Source of the DNA: Datnioides undecimradiatus | Lineage: Eukaryota; Chordata; Actinopteri; Lobotiformes; Datnioididae | Length of the DNA stretch: 64,000 nucleotides | Direction: 5' to 3' | Assembly: GCA_008933995.1 (NCBI GenBank) | Contig: WARS01000013.1 | Location: 10,374,023-10,438,022, forward strand | Shown here: one piece after another, positions 1 through 14,300 of the stretch | How positions within the stretch are numbered: position 1 is the first letter of the stretch | How the letters are laid out: every line of letters starts with the position of its first letter | Translations under genes and position numbers: made by a program | Notes under the pieces: model-generated | The model's input: only the letters and a program-made list of their open reading frames with translations | Told to the model about the DNA's origin: nothing | Databases searched by the model: none

Positions 1-2083
1 ATAACCTCAGTCACATGTGGCCCCGGTCAACTCATGTTTTGTCTCTGTTACTGTGTCTGAAGCCATCATAACAAATAAAAATAATAACTAATAACTTTTT
101 TCTATATTTGATGTGGTATGTATAAACATTTTGCAAATTATTACACTATACTCAAGTGTTAAAACTTAAAAACCAAAGCAACTGCATCATTAATTTGAAT
201 CTTCAAAATCTCTAAAGATGTTGTTTGGCAGTTTCACAAATAAGATGTCACTTGTTGTGATTGTGTTGTACAAGAAACCACTTCTTTCTCACTTGCAAAT
301 GTCAAAACCTCTAAATCACAGACCAACATGAAACCACAGTTTATGAAAGCAATTAAAGAAGTGATTATTTGGAGGCAGAACTGCAGCATTCACCATTTGA
401 CGTCATTACAACATGTAACTGTAATGATGTTGGATCACTTTGATCAAAATAAGTTATTTATGAACAGAATAACAGAAATGTACACTTACCATAAAGGGTA
501 ATCAATCGCCTGTAAATGTAGATGAATCCACGTGTTAGTGTGTGTATCTCACACTTCTGTGACTTCTTGTGGATGATGTCTGACTTCCTCCAACACTCCT
601 ACTGTGTCCTCAGAGCAGCTGAGAGGTCACAGTTTCCTCCCGGGCCTGTAAATAGAGGTACTTTACCCATTTCCATCCCACATATTGTCGTGATGACATA
701 AAACTAAGAGGAGGAGTCTTCGCTGTGTTGCTGAGACACTGTGTGTTCATCCATGCTTAGCTCATCCCACTTACAACAGCTTTATGGAGAGGATTACTTA
801 CTGCCTTGACCATTTTCATCTTTCAACACTAGCGTTGTTCAGGTTACCTCATACACTCCCCAATTTTCAAAACTGGTTCAACATAAGAGAGTTTCTTGAA
901 TTTGCATGCCATTTTTTTTCCCTTTTTGTCCTTGTTTTGCTTTTTTGTGCAAAGTAAGCAGACTCTTCCATGCTTTAACTTTTTGATAAAGTGTCATAGG
1001 TACATTTGACCCCAGTAAAAAACATGGAACATAAACAGAAGAACATTTAAAAGAAAACTCCTAAAAACAATCATGCGTCTACAACAAGCACACCTCATCT
1101 TCAGGCACTTATAAATAAGTATGTATTTATGTAAAAACCTCTTATTACAAATGCAGAAAACACTAAGTAAACATTAAGTATTTTGTATTTGGTCTACAAA
1201 TAAGTAACTAATCCAATTGTATATGTATAAAATGTTAACTGTAAGCTGCTTAAGCCAGGGGAATCTAATTAATTGTTAAGACTGACTAGCAGACGATCAA
1301 ATCTCATCAGAGGTGACCATTGTGCTCTGAGCAGATAGGACAGATTCCAGACTCACGAGTTAAAACACCAACAAAAATCATTTCACAGTAGAGGCTGGTG
1401 ATGTTTCTCAGGTTTACTACAGGATGCGGTTCTCCCACACACTTCCCAGGTTTGAATGTCATATTTCAGCCTTTATAATCTGGTCATAAGAGAGTGAAAC
1501 TGATGAGCAGTTTATGTATAGTATTTATGACCTAATATCAGGGACATACAACCTACACTAACATGAATTAAATCTGAAATCAGTTTAGTCTTGGAGCGTA
1601 AAAACCTGAATATCGATTTTACTTGAATGAAACAGAACTAATAAAAAAGAAAATTGTACAACCAGTAAGATCTCGTCCACTCAAGTTTTTTCTGAATCTA
1701 ATGTGAATTAGTTTAAGTTCTGCTTTGGTCTTCACTCACTGAAATAAGCCTGCGGGACCTGTGGGACGTGGCTGGACCCGTCTGGACAGATTAACCCCTG
1801 TCTTGTCCAGAATGGCCTGAGGACAGATCCCACTGCAATTGAACAGCTGTCTTTATCCACCCAGAGGAGAAAAAGACCTGTTGCAAAGCCCAGATTGTCT
1901 ACTTTTTTCTTCAGGTAGACATCAGACAGGCTAGCTGAGATCTTTTTCTGAAGCCTTCTAGCTTATCTTCTTAAAGAAAAATCAAAGGAGCACACGTGCC
2001 TGCTGAAAAGACAGGAGAAAAATGAGCCTGAATCTACAGACACCAAGGTGAAGAAAAAGGACGTTGGAACAAAGGGATAAAAA
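1..2083. other. Left flank, no complete gene
   Basis: I recognise no protein-coding exon in this stretch. It is AT-rich and has no long open frame on either strand. The only gene-like signal is a possible first exon on the minus strand ending at 490 (separate entry). The right-hand part, roughly 1.74-2.08 kb, could hold the 5' leader of the upstream arhgef25 exon that starts at 2084, but no clear TATA box or CpG-rich promoter was seen. Confidence 0.5.
490..720 (-). other. Possible noncoding first exon of a leftward gene
   Basis: On the minus strand a strong splice donor (ATG followed by GTAAGTG) has its last exonic base at 490. Upstream of it, around 600-720, is a more GC-rich stretch with a CAGCTG E-box and a CTATTTAC motif resembling a MEF2 or weak TATA element. 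The layout fits a first exon whose coding part lies left of the window. The gene cannot be named. The 5' limit of about 720 is a guess. Confidence 0.22.
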
Positions 2084-3094
2084 ATGAAAACCTTGGCAAA
2101 AATGCAAGGGAAGACCGAACAACTTCTTGGATACAGGATTGACAAAGTGAGTCTTTTTTTGGATCCACTAAAGCATTATACTTCTGCACAAAGCTCGAAA
2201 TTGTGTGAATTTGAATTGAGCAAGATACAATAATACAAAGCAAGAAGACCACACCTAAAAGTAAGATAATTGTATGCTGACACTTGTGTGTGCATTTATT
2301 TGTGGCTGATGATTTTTATCCTGCGTGGTAACTCTTTCCGCTGTATTTTTAAAAAGTGTAGATTTTTTAATGCAACAATAACATGACTTTAAACATGAAA
2401 TAAACATCCTGTTCTTTGTTTCTACAAATTCAAACACTCAAACATTGTTGCTACTCATCCTATAATCTGATTATCATAGCAATTTGTCATAAAAACAGGC
2501 TTGATTTTGAATTTAATTGAAGTATTATTGTCTATTTTTTCAAGAATACATAACATGGCTTGTCTTCATTTAGTTTATATTGTGACAAATGTGGCTGTTT
2601 GTGTGAACAATTTTGATAGACTTGATTATGTGAGTGAACCTCTAAGATGACACTTATTCTTCAGGCAGCATCATACATCACTTGCCTGTGGTTTGATCAG
2701 TTTAGCCCTCTTTAAGAAATTCCTCAGATAAGATAAGAAACCACTTAAGCCAAAGCAAAAATAGGAAAGACAGACGGGTAGAGAGAGGTGAAATAGAGTG
2801 GAAAAGTGGTGTAATTACCTCAATTACTTTTTTCTGTGCTATTTTCTGTCTTACCTATCACTGAATCTGCCACTAATTAACTTAAAAAAATAAATACAGG
2901 TACAAATAAATTCTTTTGGTACACAGGACAAGGTGTTTTGAATTTATTGTCAACTTAATTTAGCTGTCATGTCTATCTTGTGTGCCAGATTTCAGACACA
3001 AGCCGGAAGAAACTGTTGTCTGGCGAACTCAATCAGGACATGCAGACGCAGTTCAAGTGGGCCAGGAAGTCCAGTGTGGCCACAGGATGCAAAG
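2084..3094 (+). CDS. arhgef25: Probable alternative 5' coding exons of arhgef25
   Basis: Two exons can be read. Exon A is 2084-2146: an ATG directly preceded by an in-frame TAA (2078-2080), 21 codons, then a GTGAGT donor in phase 0. Exon B is 2989-3094: acceptor TGTGCCAG, 35 codons plus one base, then donor GTAACA in phase 1. Joined, they encode a basic, Lys/Arg- and Gln-rich segment of about 56 residues (begins MKTLAKMQGK, ends SSVATGCK). The phase-1 end fits the start of the arhgef25 exon at 13983 (or 13980), the same junction used by the first exon at 5138. I therefore infer an alternative N-terminus. I do not recognise the sequence from known ARHGEF25 isoforms, so it could belong to another small transcript. 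It lacks the CGCC cysteine cluster of the main first exon. Confidence 0.45.
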
Positions 3095-5137
3095 GTAACA
3101 CAGGGTGTTTATCTGCTGTACTCATGTATTCAGTGAATGTAGAGAAACACTGTAGTTTACTGGTGTGTGCACCACTTATGCCACCCAGAGTGAGGAGCTA
3201 TCTGGCAGAAAGAGAGAGCTGCTTTCTCATCTGTATTTTGAATCCACTGGTAGACAAAAAGCAACACCAAACATAAAGAGCACACATTGCCTGATCCTGA
3301 TGATTAAATATTGGCCAATTGTAGGGAGATCAGTGCTTTTCAGCTCACGGGGATCATCATGTCAGCAGAGTTTTTAAAAGCTTAACTTGATGGCCAAGAG
3401 AGCAAGAGCATTTTGATATTTTTATAATCTGTCCTCGGTGGATTGAGATTCCAGGGTTGTGCTGGACGATCTGTGACGTGAATGTGTGCTTATCTGTCTG
3501 TGTGTGTTCGTGGAACTGTGCAATGTATGTGTGTCACATAGAGACAGCAACTGTATTAGAGACAGATTCCTCTTTTCCTGTTTTTTTTCCTCTTCTTCAC
3601 AGACTTTTTCCATGTTTGGGTTCGTATGAGTTTATGCATAAATCTCCTTGAATCACACTACCGGCTGCCATGAGCCTGGACAGCTGTGCTCAGAAGATCA
3701 TCTAGTCATGAATGCTTAATCTTGGCTTTGAGATTAAAACGGTCTGCCTTCATCCTGCCAGCTCAGTTTGCTGTGTGTCGGATATTTCCACGTTGGTTTT
3801 TCCACAGCAGAGGAAATGCTCTGGTATCTGTGATGACAAAGGAGAGCAGGCAGACTGAGAGGGAACTTCTTCAAGAGTTTAAAAACACATATAACACATC
3901 ATGATTGTCAATCAGATTTGATTTGTTTCTTACAAAGTAACTTCCAGCTTGTAAGTGTGAGTGCTGTGGTATTTGTGCTCACACTCCTAAGTTTTATAAA
4001 CCAACAAAGAAGTTGAGTTCAAGTGATTAAACTTTAAAGGGTTTTAATTTTTTTCCAAAACTACAGTATGCCTGCTGACCCCTCAGTACAGTTTGCATAC
4101 ATTAAAGTTTGATGGTTAGTTCAAGTAAAGAGTGAGTTTTCCTTCTTAAAATGAACCAGTATATCACAAAGGGAAATATTTTAAAAAGTCACATTATAGA
4201 AAACCCAGCAAAAATGTACCATACCTTTTTTGGTTTCCAACCAAGTTTATTATGTAATGATCCCCTTAGGTTCATCTTACGACACCTTAAAGGGAGAAAG
4301 AAAGCCCAGGTTATGAACCAGTATACAAAACATACATACATGTGCTTGCTTGAATGCTTATTCTGTGAGTCTTTGCTGAGCAGGAGATTATATCTGCAGT
4401 ACATAATTGCATACAATCGCATATCATCTAAATCTGTCATATTTTATTAATGTACCTTGCTGTGAGGTTGAAGAGTAAAATGAACAGATGACAGAGCACA
4501 TTTGTTTCACAAGAGTTTGCAGCTTAAACACAGAACTGCTTGAAGCTAAATGATTACATTAGCATGTACACAAGTTCTGTGCCAAAAGTTGAAATATTTC
4601 CTTCAAGACCAAAGTTTGGACCAGCCGTACAGCAACATATCAATCAGAGAAGAGAGGCTGGTGACAAAAGTGTGAATCAAGGGGGAGAATAGGTGGGGAG
4701 GGGACAACAATAAAAGGAGGTGGGACTGGGAAACAGATGCAGCACAGCAGTGCAGCATGTTAGCTGCTAGTCCCTCCCTCATCACGGCCCCTCCCATTCC
4801 ATGCCCTCTGTCACTCCCTCACTTACTTTTGGTCCCTCTCACAATCATTGCCCACTATCTGACCACACAGAGGGGCTGGAGAGTTTAGGAGAGCGCTGCC
4901 TCTCCCTGTTTTCCATTGTTTTTCTTCCAATCATGGGATATCAGCAGTGGTTTTTGATCCCAGGGGTTTCTGCTCAGATTTGGACCATGACCGCAGAGCT
5001 CTCTGTACGCTTTTCCTCCCATCTCCTCAGGGTATTATAGCTGGAATAGTGTATGTGTGCATCTGCTTATGTGTGTGTCTGTCCAGCGTGATGCCTGCCT
5101 CTGATAGTCTTGAGTTTAGCAGCAGGAGTGGATCATC

Positions 5138-8100
5138 ATGAGAGGGGGTCACCACCAGCGAGGGTGTGGGTGTCAGCACCTGTTCAGAAAACTGCTCAGC
5201 AAATGTGGCTGCTGCTTTGTTCGAGTTAGAGGTATGTGGTTGCTCTTCTCTGCAGCAAGACTTTTACTGTAGTTGTTGTCTGACTGAGTTTGTGCAAATC
5301 AATTTTTGTTGTTTGTACATATGGTTTTGAAATTTGAGGAGTGACTTGGTTGTCACTTTCTCATGTATTATATTTCAGATCCATTGTTAGTTTTTCTAAA
5401 TGCTCATATAAACCAATTAGAAACTATAAATGTTTTTTTTTTTTTTCATCAAGTCACCTGCCAGTCATGTCTGTGCCTAAAAACAATTGATGGCACTGCT
5501 TGGACACAATCCTCTCACCGTTTGTCCTCCATGATGACAGCATTATTCAAGAAAGTAAGACTAAAACCAATTGTTGATGTTTACAGGATTAAGATTACAG
5601 AGAAAATTTAAAAAACCCCAATATGTATACAAAGATGCCAAGTGCATGTGAGATCACTGATTATAGCATGATATACCATTCTTAATGTTACTTGTATTTA
5701 TAGATGAAATACACTTTTTGGCTAAAAATGTATTTCTACAGCTTTTACTTGTGTCAACCACTGCTGCTATGGCTGTATCTCGTTCCACACTGCATCTAGC
5801 TACCAAACAGCATCTAGGCCTGCTAGGCTAATATTCTTAATGCCACATTCACATGCATCCCGGCTTACAATAGATGGACAACACCCTCCAGACTGCACAG
5901 GAAAAAAAGCCACACATGACCATAAAACTGCTGCGGTGATTTTATTTTGTTTTTGTAGCATGAAAAAACAATAAATTATATAATTATTATATAAATTGAG
6001 CTTTATCTTAATATTCTATCGCAAATTTAAAATGGATGTCTTCTAACATGTGAACTCCCTCCCAAAACACAATTAATTAAACAAAATATTTAATTAATTT
6101 CCAACGTGGATGCTGAGAGAGAATAACATATAAGATCTCTGTAGGATTTTGACACTCCCTATGTCCAAATCAGCCGCGTTTCGTCCTTGTGTGAGGGAGC
6201 TAGTAACATCTGGTTGTAAATTCTGTCGTGGAGGACAGAAAGTTCAAATATTTCAACTTTGGATGACACCTTATAGTGCTCTCTCCTGGGCTCACCTTAC
6301 TTTATCATCCTGCTTCCATCCACTAAAATGATATTCAGTTTGTTGTCTGCCGTCTGCCTGAACCCATGTAAATGCATCATGAATCCACATTAACCTGTAC
6401 AGAGTGGTTGCAGGCAAATATTAGCATTTTAATGTTTGCCTTATGTAAGTATGCAGTTGTTAATTGGTTCTGAAACTGTGCAGTAACAATATTGTTTGCT
6501 AACTGCTGTTAGCAGCATTTCCTTAGGCCACATTCACTGCACCAAACAAACAACTGGCCACAGTGTTAGCAGACTCATAGACAATCTTGTCAACAGCTCT
6601 TGATGTAGGTTGCTACAGCCTGGGTTTAGTGTATTTGTTTTGTTTATTGTGTGATATATTTGTCCAAGTACAAAAAAGCTGGACAGTTATCGGCCTATTA
6701 ACCCCAACTTCATGACAATGGCTTCAAGTCCTGGGTGAATTTCCCAAGGGCTGGAGCTACCAGCTAAGAGTTCAGTCAAACCTTACACTGTATGTTGATC
6801 ATTGCTTTTCAGGATTTATCTGTAAATCAGCAGTCTGTGTTTAAAAGATGCAATACAGGTACAGCAAGAGCAGATTCATGTTTCAAACAGGCTACATGCC
6901 AGAAACGACACCCTCGGTTTTATATGGGGTATTCATCCTGTGTTTCTTTTACCTCTATGCTCAAAGCTGGGAATGACAACACATCCGAGTTGACGGCATT
7001 CCTGAATAACAAATCTGAAGAGAGAAGTGAGGTTTGGTCTCTTGACGTTAGCTATTGTTAGCAGTACCAGTTGCTAACAACACATTATTCAATATACTAT
7101 GCATACAAACCCAAGCCCACTGATAAGAGCTGAACAGTACCATGTGTATAGTGTGCTACATTAGTGAGTATTGTGAGTTTTGTCTCACTTCCAGAGGCAG
7201 AAACCCCACTTCAGGGGGCATTCCAGTTAAAATTTCCCGCTGGGAATCACAAATGGTATGTACCAAAGTTCAAATGGTATGCATCATGGGGTGTCAGTGA
7301 TAGAGTCACATCTGGATCTTTGCAGTGTCAAAAAATTTGCTGCTAATCACTGAATCATGGCAACAAAGGAGTGAATGAGTCACTGCTTCAACCCTGGCAT
7401 TTCTCATTTCTCTACATTTCTACACCACACACTACACTACATTTCTCTACTGTATGTGTGTGGCAGCATTCAAAAACAGAAAATAATTTTCTTAATCTGT
7501 ACCCCTACAATACTGTGACCCTGCTTCAGAGCAAAGACAGCTGCGCGCTCACACACATTCAAACATGCGCACACATAGACACACAGATGCGTCCCATTAC
7601 TGCCCTGACCCTTAAATCCTCTGTTGTTCCAGTTGCGCAGAGAGTGATTACAGAACAGCTCCTCTCTGAGCTGCACTGCTCTGACAGACCCTGCAAACAG
7701 ACGTGTGAAACGTATCAAAAAAAACCCCAAAACAGCCACGTCTTGAGATGCCTTGCTTTCCCACCTCTGTTTGCAAAGCTTAATAGAACATCTCTGACAC
7801 TTTGGGATACACATTGCATGTGCGATGTGATGTCAGCATTATACAAGGTGTTTTCTTCCCCTCTGACTCTAAAAATACCTGTTTTATCTATGCAAAGCAG
7901 TCACAGTCTCTATTTCACAGACTGTCTTTATTACATCTAATCCGTTTGTTACTTCTTTTATAGATTTTCTATTCAGTGGTGGCAAGAAAGGTGTATTTTT
8001 GTGAGGAGAGCCTTTTCTTTCATTTTCAGGGTTTTGATGTGGTTTCAGGCTTTGTCCTGTTTATGTAGCGTTCTGATCTCCGTCCACCTCCCCTGAAGAT

Positions 8101-11100
8101 TTCCTTGTAACTTATAAGTCATCGAGTGTTCATTTGGCACAATGTCCAGCAGCTATTTATAACGGCAGAGAAACTTGCTTGGAAATCTACTTAAAAGTCC
8201 TGCCAGCAATCTCACTGTCTTATTACGTATACATCACTCTGGCTCAGAAACTGCCATGACTAATAGTCCATTAGCCCACCAGTGTGTGTGAGTTCATCAC
8301 TGCCAGTATGTGAAGAAGTAAATATGATGACTAACATGAACAACAGTGTTTAGTACCACTGAACACCTACATTTACAGTAGCCTATCTGTAGACTCAGTC
8401 ATTTTCCACCATTGCATTTCATAATTATATATATTTTGTTAGTTGGTTGAAACTGCAGGATTGCTTAATCGTCACTTGAACTTCAGTTGCATTAAATCAG
8501 ACATGGTCCTGTTTCTGTATAAAAGAATGATCTAACAGAGACTCCTCTTTTAGGTAAGGCAAGTTTATTATTTGAGAAGGAGCAATTTAAAGCACATGCA
8601 TAATGTATAAAAACAATTGGAAATGTAGAGTAATATATTAAATTGCAAACTGTTTGATTGCGACTGGCGTCTGATTCCAATAAGAACATGCACATCACGC
8701 TCTTATTCACACCTGGAATGACAAGCACACAGATATGGTTAGACAAACAGAGACAGACAGGGCCAGGAACTTCAGGTGGCTTTAGACCATCTATTGGCAT
8801 TTGTTGTATGCCAGATGGTCAACACACCACTGAACATCAGGTGACCAAAAAATCAATGCAAGTTTTAGGTTCAGTCAAAGGCAGAAGAGGGATTTTTAGA
8901 GTTTTACTTAAAGATAAGAAAGTTGGGGCAAATCTTATATCCCCTGGAAGTTTGGTCCAGCTCTGTGGTGCAGAGGTCTGTAACTAAATGGTTTAGTTTG
9001 GACACTGGGAACCATTAGGAGACAACTACCTGCTGCCAGTGCAAAGACCTGTGAAACTGGTGTTTTGAGTTCAATGCTCTTCACTTCACTTACTTGTTCC
9101 ACCAAACTCCAACCTAAACTCTGACTATAAGCAGACCCTCAGGCAGGGGAGATGATGTAGAGCTTGTTGTTTGTTGTTTTTGAGCAACAAACAAAAACGC
9201 AAACGAGTGGTGAGCAGTGTGTACAAGTGAGAGCCAACATCAACATCAGCTTGCTGTACTGTGAGAAAAAGGAAGTGGTGGGGTGAGGAGTAGATGTCTT
9301 GCTGTAAGAGTTGTATTTGGGTCAGCTGTCAAAGTGCAGGATGTAATTGTATGTGATGCGAAGGGATATTAATCATAATCCTTCTTGTCATAGTTAACTA
9401 GTTAAGACAATTGACCTAATAATGGCTCAGGCCACAGATACTAAGAGAGAAAGAGCAAAAATAATGAACATATTCCATGCATGACTCTTGTTGTGATATC
9501 TGATGATATCATGTATAATGAAATGTTTCTCATTTTGATATTCCTGAATTATTTTGCAGTGCAGCAGTGGGAACTGGCCAGTAGAGAGCAGGTAGCATTA
9601 GTTCAGCTGGAAGGTGCCATAATCAAGTAAATAACATAGAGGACTGGGGTGATTAAAAATGATTTTTCATTACAAGGTTGAGCTGTCCAATGATAGCAGG
9701 TACAAGCTGTTGGCAGCAGCAGTAGGCAAATGTGTGGAACAGGAATAGATAGACGCAGCTGCGTAGCTGAAGCACAGGGAGATCATCACAGGGAGGTCCT
9801 GGTTTAACCTTAAGGTCCATTCTGCCTTATTGCACGTGGACGTCAACTGGAATATAATGGTTCACAGCTGCATATTAACAGGACTCTCTCATCATTAGGA
9901 ATAAAACCGCTGCTTAGTCTAATGTAACACTGAGAAGGTAACACATTTATGTGCGTGTGCAAGTGTACGTTTTTAATTTGATTAATCTGCTTCAGTTTGA
10001 TGAACTGTGACTGGACCTTGCCTAGGAGCTAGTGGATGTTGACAAATGATAGTGACTTATTTTGTTTGAGCAATGTTCCAACAGGAAGTGAAGAAGGGTG
10101 TTTTGGCCCAAAATGTTTGGTTTCAATTGCAGTAATGATGATTTGATACATCAGCATGTAAAGAAATATGAACCACCACCTCCCATAATACAGACAAATA
10201 CAGGCTTGGCGCATCACACGTGTAAAGCTTTAGTCATGCTTACACTTGAAGTGTCATCATGCTGTTTGAAGCGGCGCTCCAGCGGCATCTCAATAATTCC
10301 TGCTGTTGCTGACCATGACCATTTATGGGGTTTAGTGGGAGAAGATGTAGTGAACAGTCTCCCAACCATCTGCCTTGAAAGAGAGAGAGTGAGAGAGAGA
10401 GTGAGAGCTCCATGATATAAAATAGGTCATGGAGGCAGGACTCTCTCTCTCCCCTGTGCAATCACAACCACAGTTAACTATACAGTTGGTTAGTGACTTC
10501 ATTGGAAAAAATGGAAACCTAATGACTTTAATAGTTATTCAAAAACTACTCAAACACAGTTTCAGTAAAAAGTTACTTTCTACTCTTAATACGAAACTGT
10601 TTACAATTTGCTGCCAGAACCTCAGTGTGACAGACAGGATTACTGTGTGAGAGACTGACCCTTTACTAATGTTTTGGTGCCTTTACTGCGATCCCTCTCT
10701 ATCTCGGTAGGTGTGTTGTCTGAGATAATGGGGTTGCTGAGAGAATCAAACCCCACCCAAACATAATCCCTCCATCAGTCTGTATGCCACAGAGAATTTG
10801 TGTTGCACATAAAATTACTTCTGTGACAAGTAACTTAAACCCACTCATGACAATTTATGGAAATTGTAAAGTAATTTTTCAAAAACTGAAGTCAGACTTT
10901 AACATTAACAACATTCATGTACAGGGTTTACACAAGAAGTGTAATATAATTTGAATGTCCATAAACCCTGCATGTGAGGATGCAACACAGCATGCATGCT
11001 TGCAGGCACTAACTCCGACGCTGCCTGCAGACCGGATGGTAGTCCAGCTGTTGCTGTGAGTGAAAATGACACGTTACATAAGCATCTCAAACAAACATGA

Positions 11101-11333
11101 CAAGCTGAGTCGCTCAGCTCAGTAGTGGCTTGGACGTCACAATGACCATTATGCACCATTAAGGGTCAGTTCATAGAAAAGGTTGATGTATTTGTAGGAA
11201 ACACCGTCAGTAAGGTACATTTGTGGTATAATTTCACAGATGGTGAGGTGGTTGTTGGTGGTCCTGTTTGACCTGACCTTGAACGGTAAAAAACAAGGAG
11301 ACCAGATGGCTGTCTCTGCTCAGGGTGATAGCG

Positions 11334-11388
<55 letters not shown>

Positions 11389-14300
11389 CAGTTGCTCTGT
11401 TCTGTTCTTATTTGAGTCACATAGCTACAGACATGGTCAGAAAATCATTTTTGGTAAAACTGTTGTTGCTGGGCTTTCTTGGTTAACACACCCCCTCAGT
11501 GGTGTGTGAACATTACAGCCTGCCTCTTTAAATTTGGAGCCTGTAGCGGTGATTCCCATCTTTTAAAAAAGGGCACCTTGTCACTGTTTCTCCATGAGTG
11601 GGATCTCAAGACACAGACATTTTTGGGACCTCAGAATCTCTTTGGAGGTTTGAGAGGTATGACTAACTGATAGGAGACCGAGAACACACTTGAGACATCT
11701 TATATTTCATCTGACTTGGGAACACCTCAGTATCTCCTAGGCTGAGTTGGAATACATTGCCAGGGAGAGAGACATCTGGACTGCTTTATTTAACCTGCTG
11801 CCACCTCCACCCATCCCCGGATAAGCAGAGGAAATGGATAGGTGGATGGATGGATGGATGCATGCTGGAATGTCTGTTTTTTTCCCATAAAATGTAGTAA
11901 AACAGTTATTGTGCAAAGTGGCAGGAGAGACAGGTAAATGATTTAATTTGTTCATCCTTTAAATTGCTCCATTTTTCTTTCTTCTACCTTCTTTGTCTGG
12001 TTCATTTTTGGTGATTCATTCTGAAGATAAGCAAACTGTCCCTACAGTCTGCTGGTTCGCACAAATAACACACGCACAAGCACACACACACCTACCCTCC
12101 TCCCTTCCCTCTTAATCATCCCATTATAGAAATGAGTTTGTGTTGTTTGCAGCTTGAGTGAAGAACCAGGGGATGAATTAGTTTAATTACAGTCTTATTT
12201 GAATACAGCCTACTTTACATGTCTCCATTGGTGACTAAACTTTTGTCTGACAGTCAGCTCAAGGCACAAGCATATTGACAGGATAAATATAAAGTACATG
12301 TCTTTGAATAAAATAATCACAAATGATCGTCACCAAAGTCTCAAAGAGTGACTTTAATATTTGTGTATTTTTGTATATATAAAAATTATAAAAGATTTTG
12401 CTCCGTGAAAGAAAAGCTGAACTAAAATGGAGCAGGAAGAAAAACAAATTTTTTAGTGTTTTACCATCAATGTGGTGTCTTGTTTAATGGCAATATCAGG
12501 CATTTTTGGCAAATGGCTGACCCAGATTTCCACTGGCTTCTTGAAAGCTTGTTATTATGATTACAGCTTACATAAATGTGCTGACAGGCAATCGTGGCTT
12601 CTGGGTAGAGTCCAAAACGACAAGATGGGGCCCCTGAAAGATTCCCCCTTTGCTAGGATCAGCAGATCTGGCTGAAATGTTAATGTTAGGGTGCTTGATT
12701 AAAACAGTGTGGTTGAGGATTAGGTACCAGTTTCCATAGTCAAGAGACTTATAGCTGGAAACAAAATCCAGCTGTGGCTCAAAAGGGTGTCAGCTCCAGT
12801 GTTGGTCCAACCTGAGCAGCAGAGAGAATGAGGGCAGTTCAGTGCAGGCATGACGGGTTCAGTTATGACTGACTTTAGGTCACATAATCCTCTGAGGACT
12901 GGAAAAATCACTCCACTTTGTATCCTTTAAATGCTTCATTCTGTCACTAAATTACATTTTAAAAGTCAGTGCTCAGATAAAACAAGAACAGCAGTTGTAG
13001 CTGAGATAAGTGCGGGTTTACGTTACCGCAGTGGGTATAAAGTTTTTAATCTCGTAATTTAAAGGCGTCAGCAGTATCGTGATGTTTCAGTGCACATTTT
13101 TACTCAGGTTCTAATTAATCATTCAACAGGGAAAGCACATTTACTAAAGTATATTTACTTTTACTCAAAAACAGTTGCAAGGTTTTCCCAGTTATTACTA
13201 TACCATTACATAACATAAGTGCTATAATTTGATGCATCGTTCAACATTTAGTTCTTCTACATTTCAGAGGGAAACATTGCATAAGAATGCCGTACAGTTG
13301 TAATTTCAGTATTTACTATTAAAGGATGTCAATTTATCAAAAAATAATACAATGATATATGAACAACTGTATGGCACCGTGCTGCTGCACACTTTTGATA
13401 CTTTGAATTTGCTTTTTGTTTTACTTAAGTAAAGAATCATAGTGCACCTTTTAGAACTGAATTAGGGATAAACGTAATAATAGAAGTAAAATGTTTCTCA
13501 TTTTTCACAAGAAAGCACCAAAACTGAACTGTGTGCAGCTGGTATTAACTGCTATAAATCACGTGTCAAATATTAAGCTATGTTTCAAAAATTCAAATGA
13601 GTTAGTGCGATTATTGTTCTTAATAGTCTTAATATATTAAAATAAAATATTAAAATACTTTCAAGGATTTCAACATGAGTTGGTAAAAGTAAAAATAATG
13701 CACCCAGTTAAGCTTCACTAAACGTATAATTTCCACTTAAATTAGTTCTCACAAGGAGTTCTTCCCCATGAGAACAGATCTGTTTTTGTGTTTCTAATGA
13801 TTTAGGACCAGTAGGTACAGTAGCTGCAGCTACTAATGTTACAGTTAGGGTTTAACACAGGAAATTGAACAGCATTTTTGTGCAGAAATCTGTCTGCAGC
13901 ATCTGACCTGAGAGGATGTACCCTACAATTAGCTGCTGTATGTTAACCCAATCCTTTTCCGTCTCTCCTTCTTTCTCAGCAGCCGAGTCGTACTCTGTGG
14001 CAGGCAGTGACGGCAGCATCCCTCCATCGCTGGGCGCTGTGCCCCATCAGGCCTCAGGCAGCTCCAGCCCCTGCTCACACTCCTCATCTGGAGGATCACG
14101 GCACCCTGTCAGTGCCCTCAAGAAATGGCTCACCAATCCTGTCCGCAAGCTGAGCTCTGATGCCAGAGGAGGGGTGGGAAAAGTTGAGAAGCAGATGTGC
14201 AGGTCAGACAGGAGGCAGCCGCCTTCGCTCCTTTCCCACAGAGAAACTCAGCTGACGCCTCTGGAATCACAAGACAACTACACCATCCTCCCCTCTGGAG

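Noticed and set aside
7371-7940. 189-codon open frame on the plus strand, the longest in arhgef25 intron 1
   Set aside because: No recognisable domain, composition like noncoding AT-rich DNA, an antisense open frame over the same stretch, and no splice or Kozak support.
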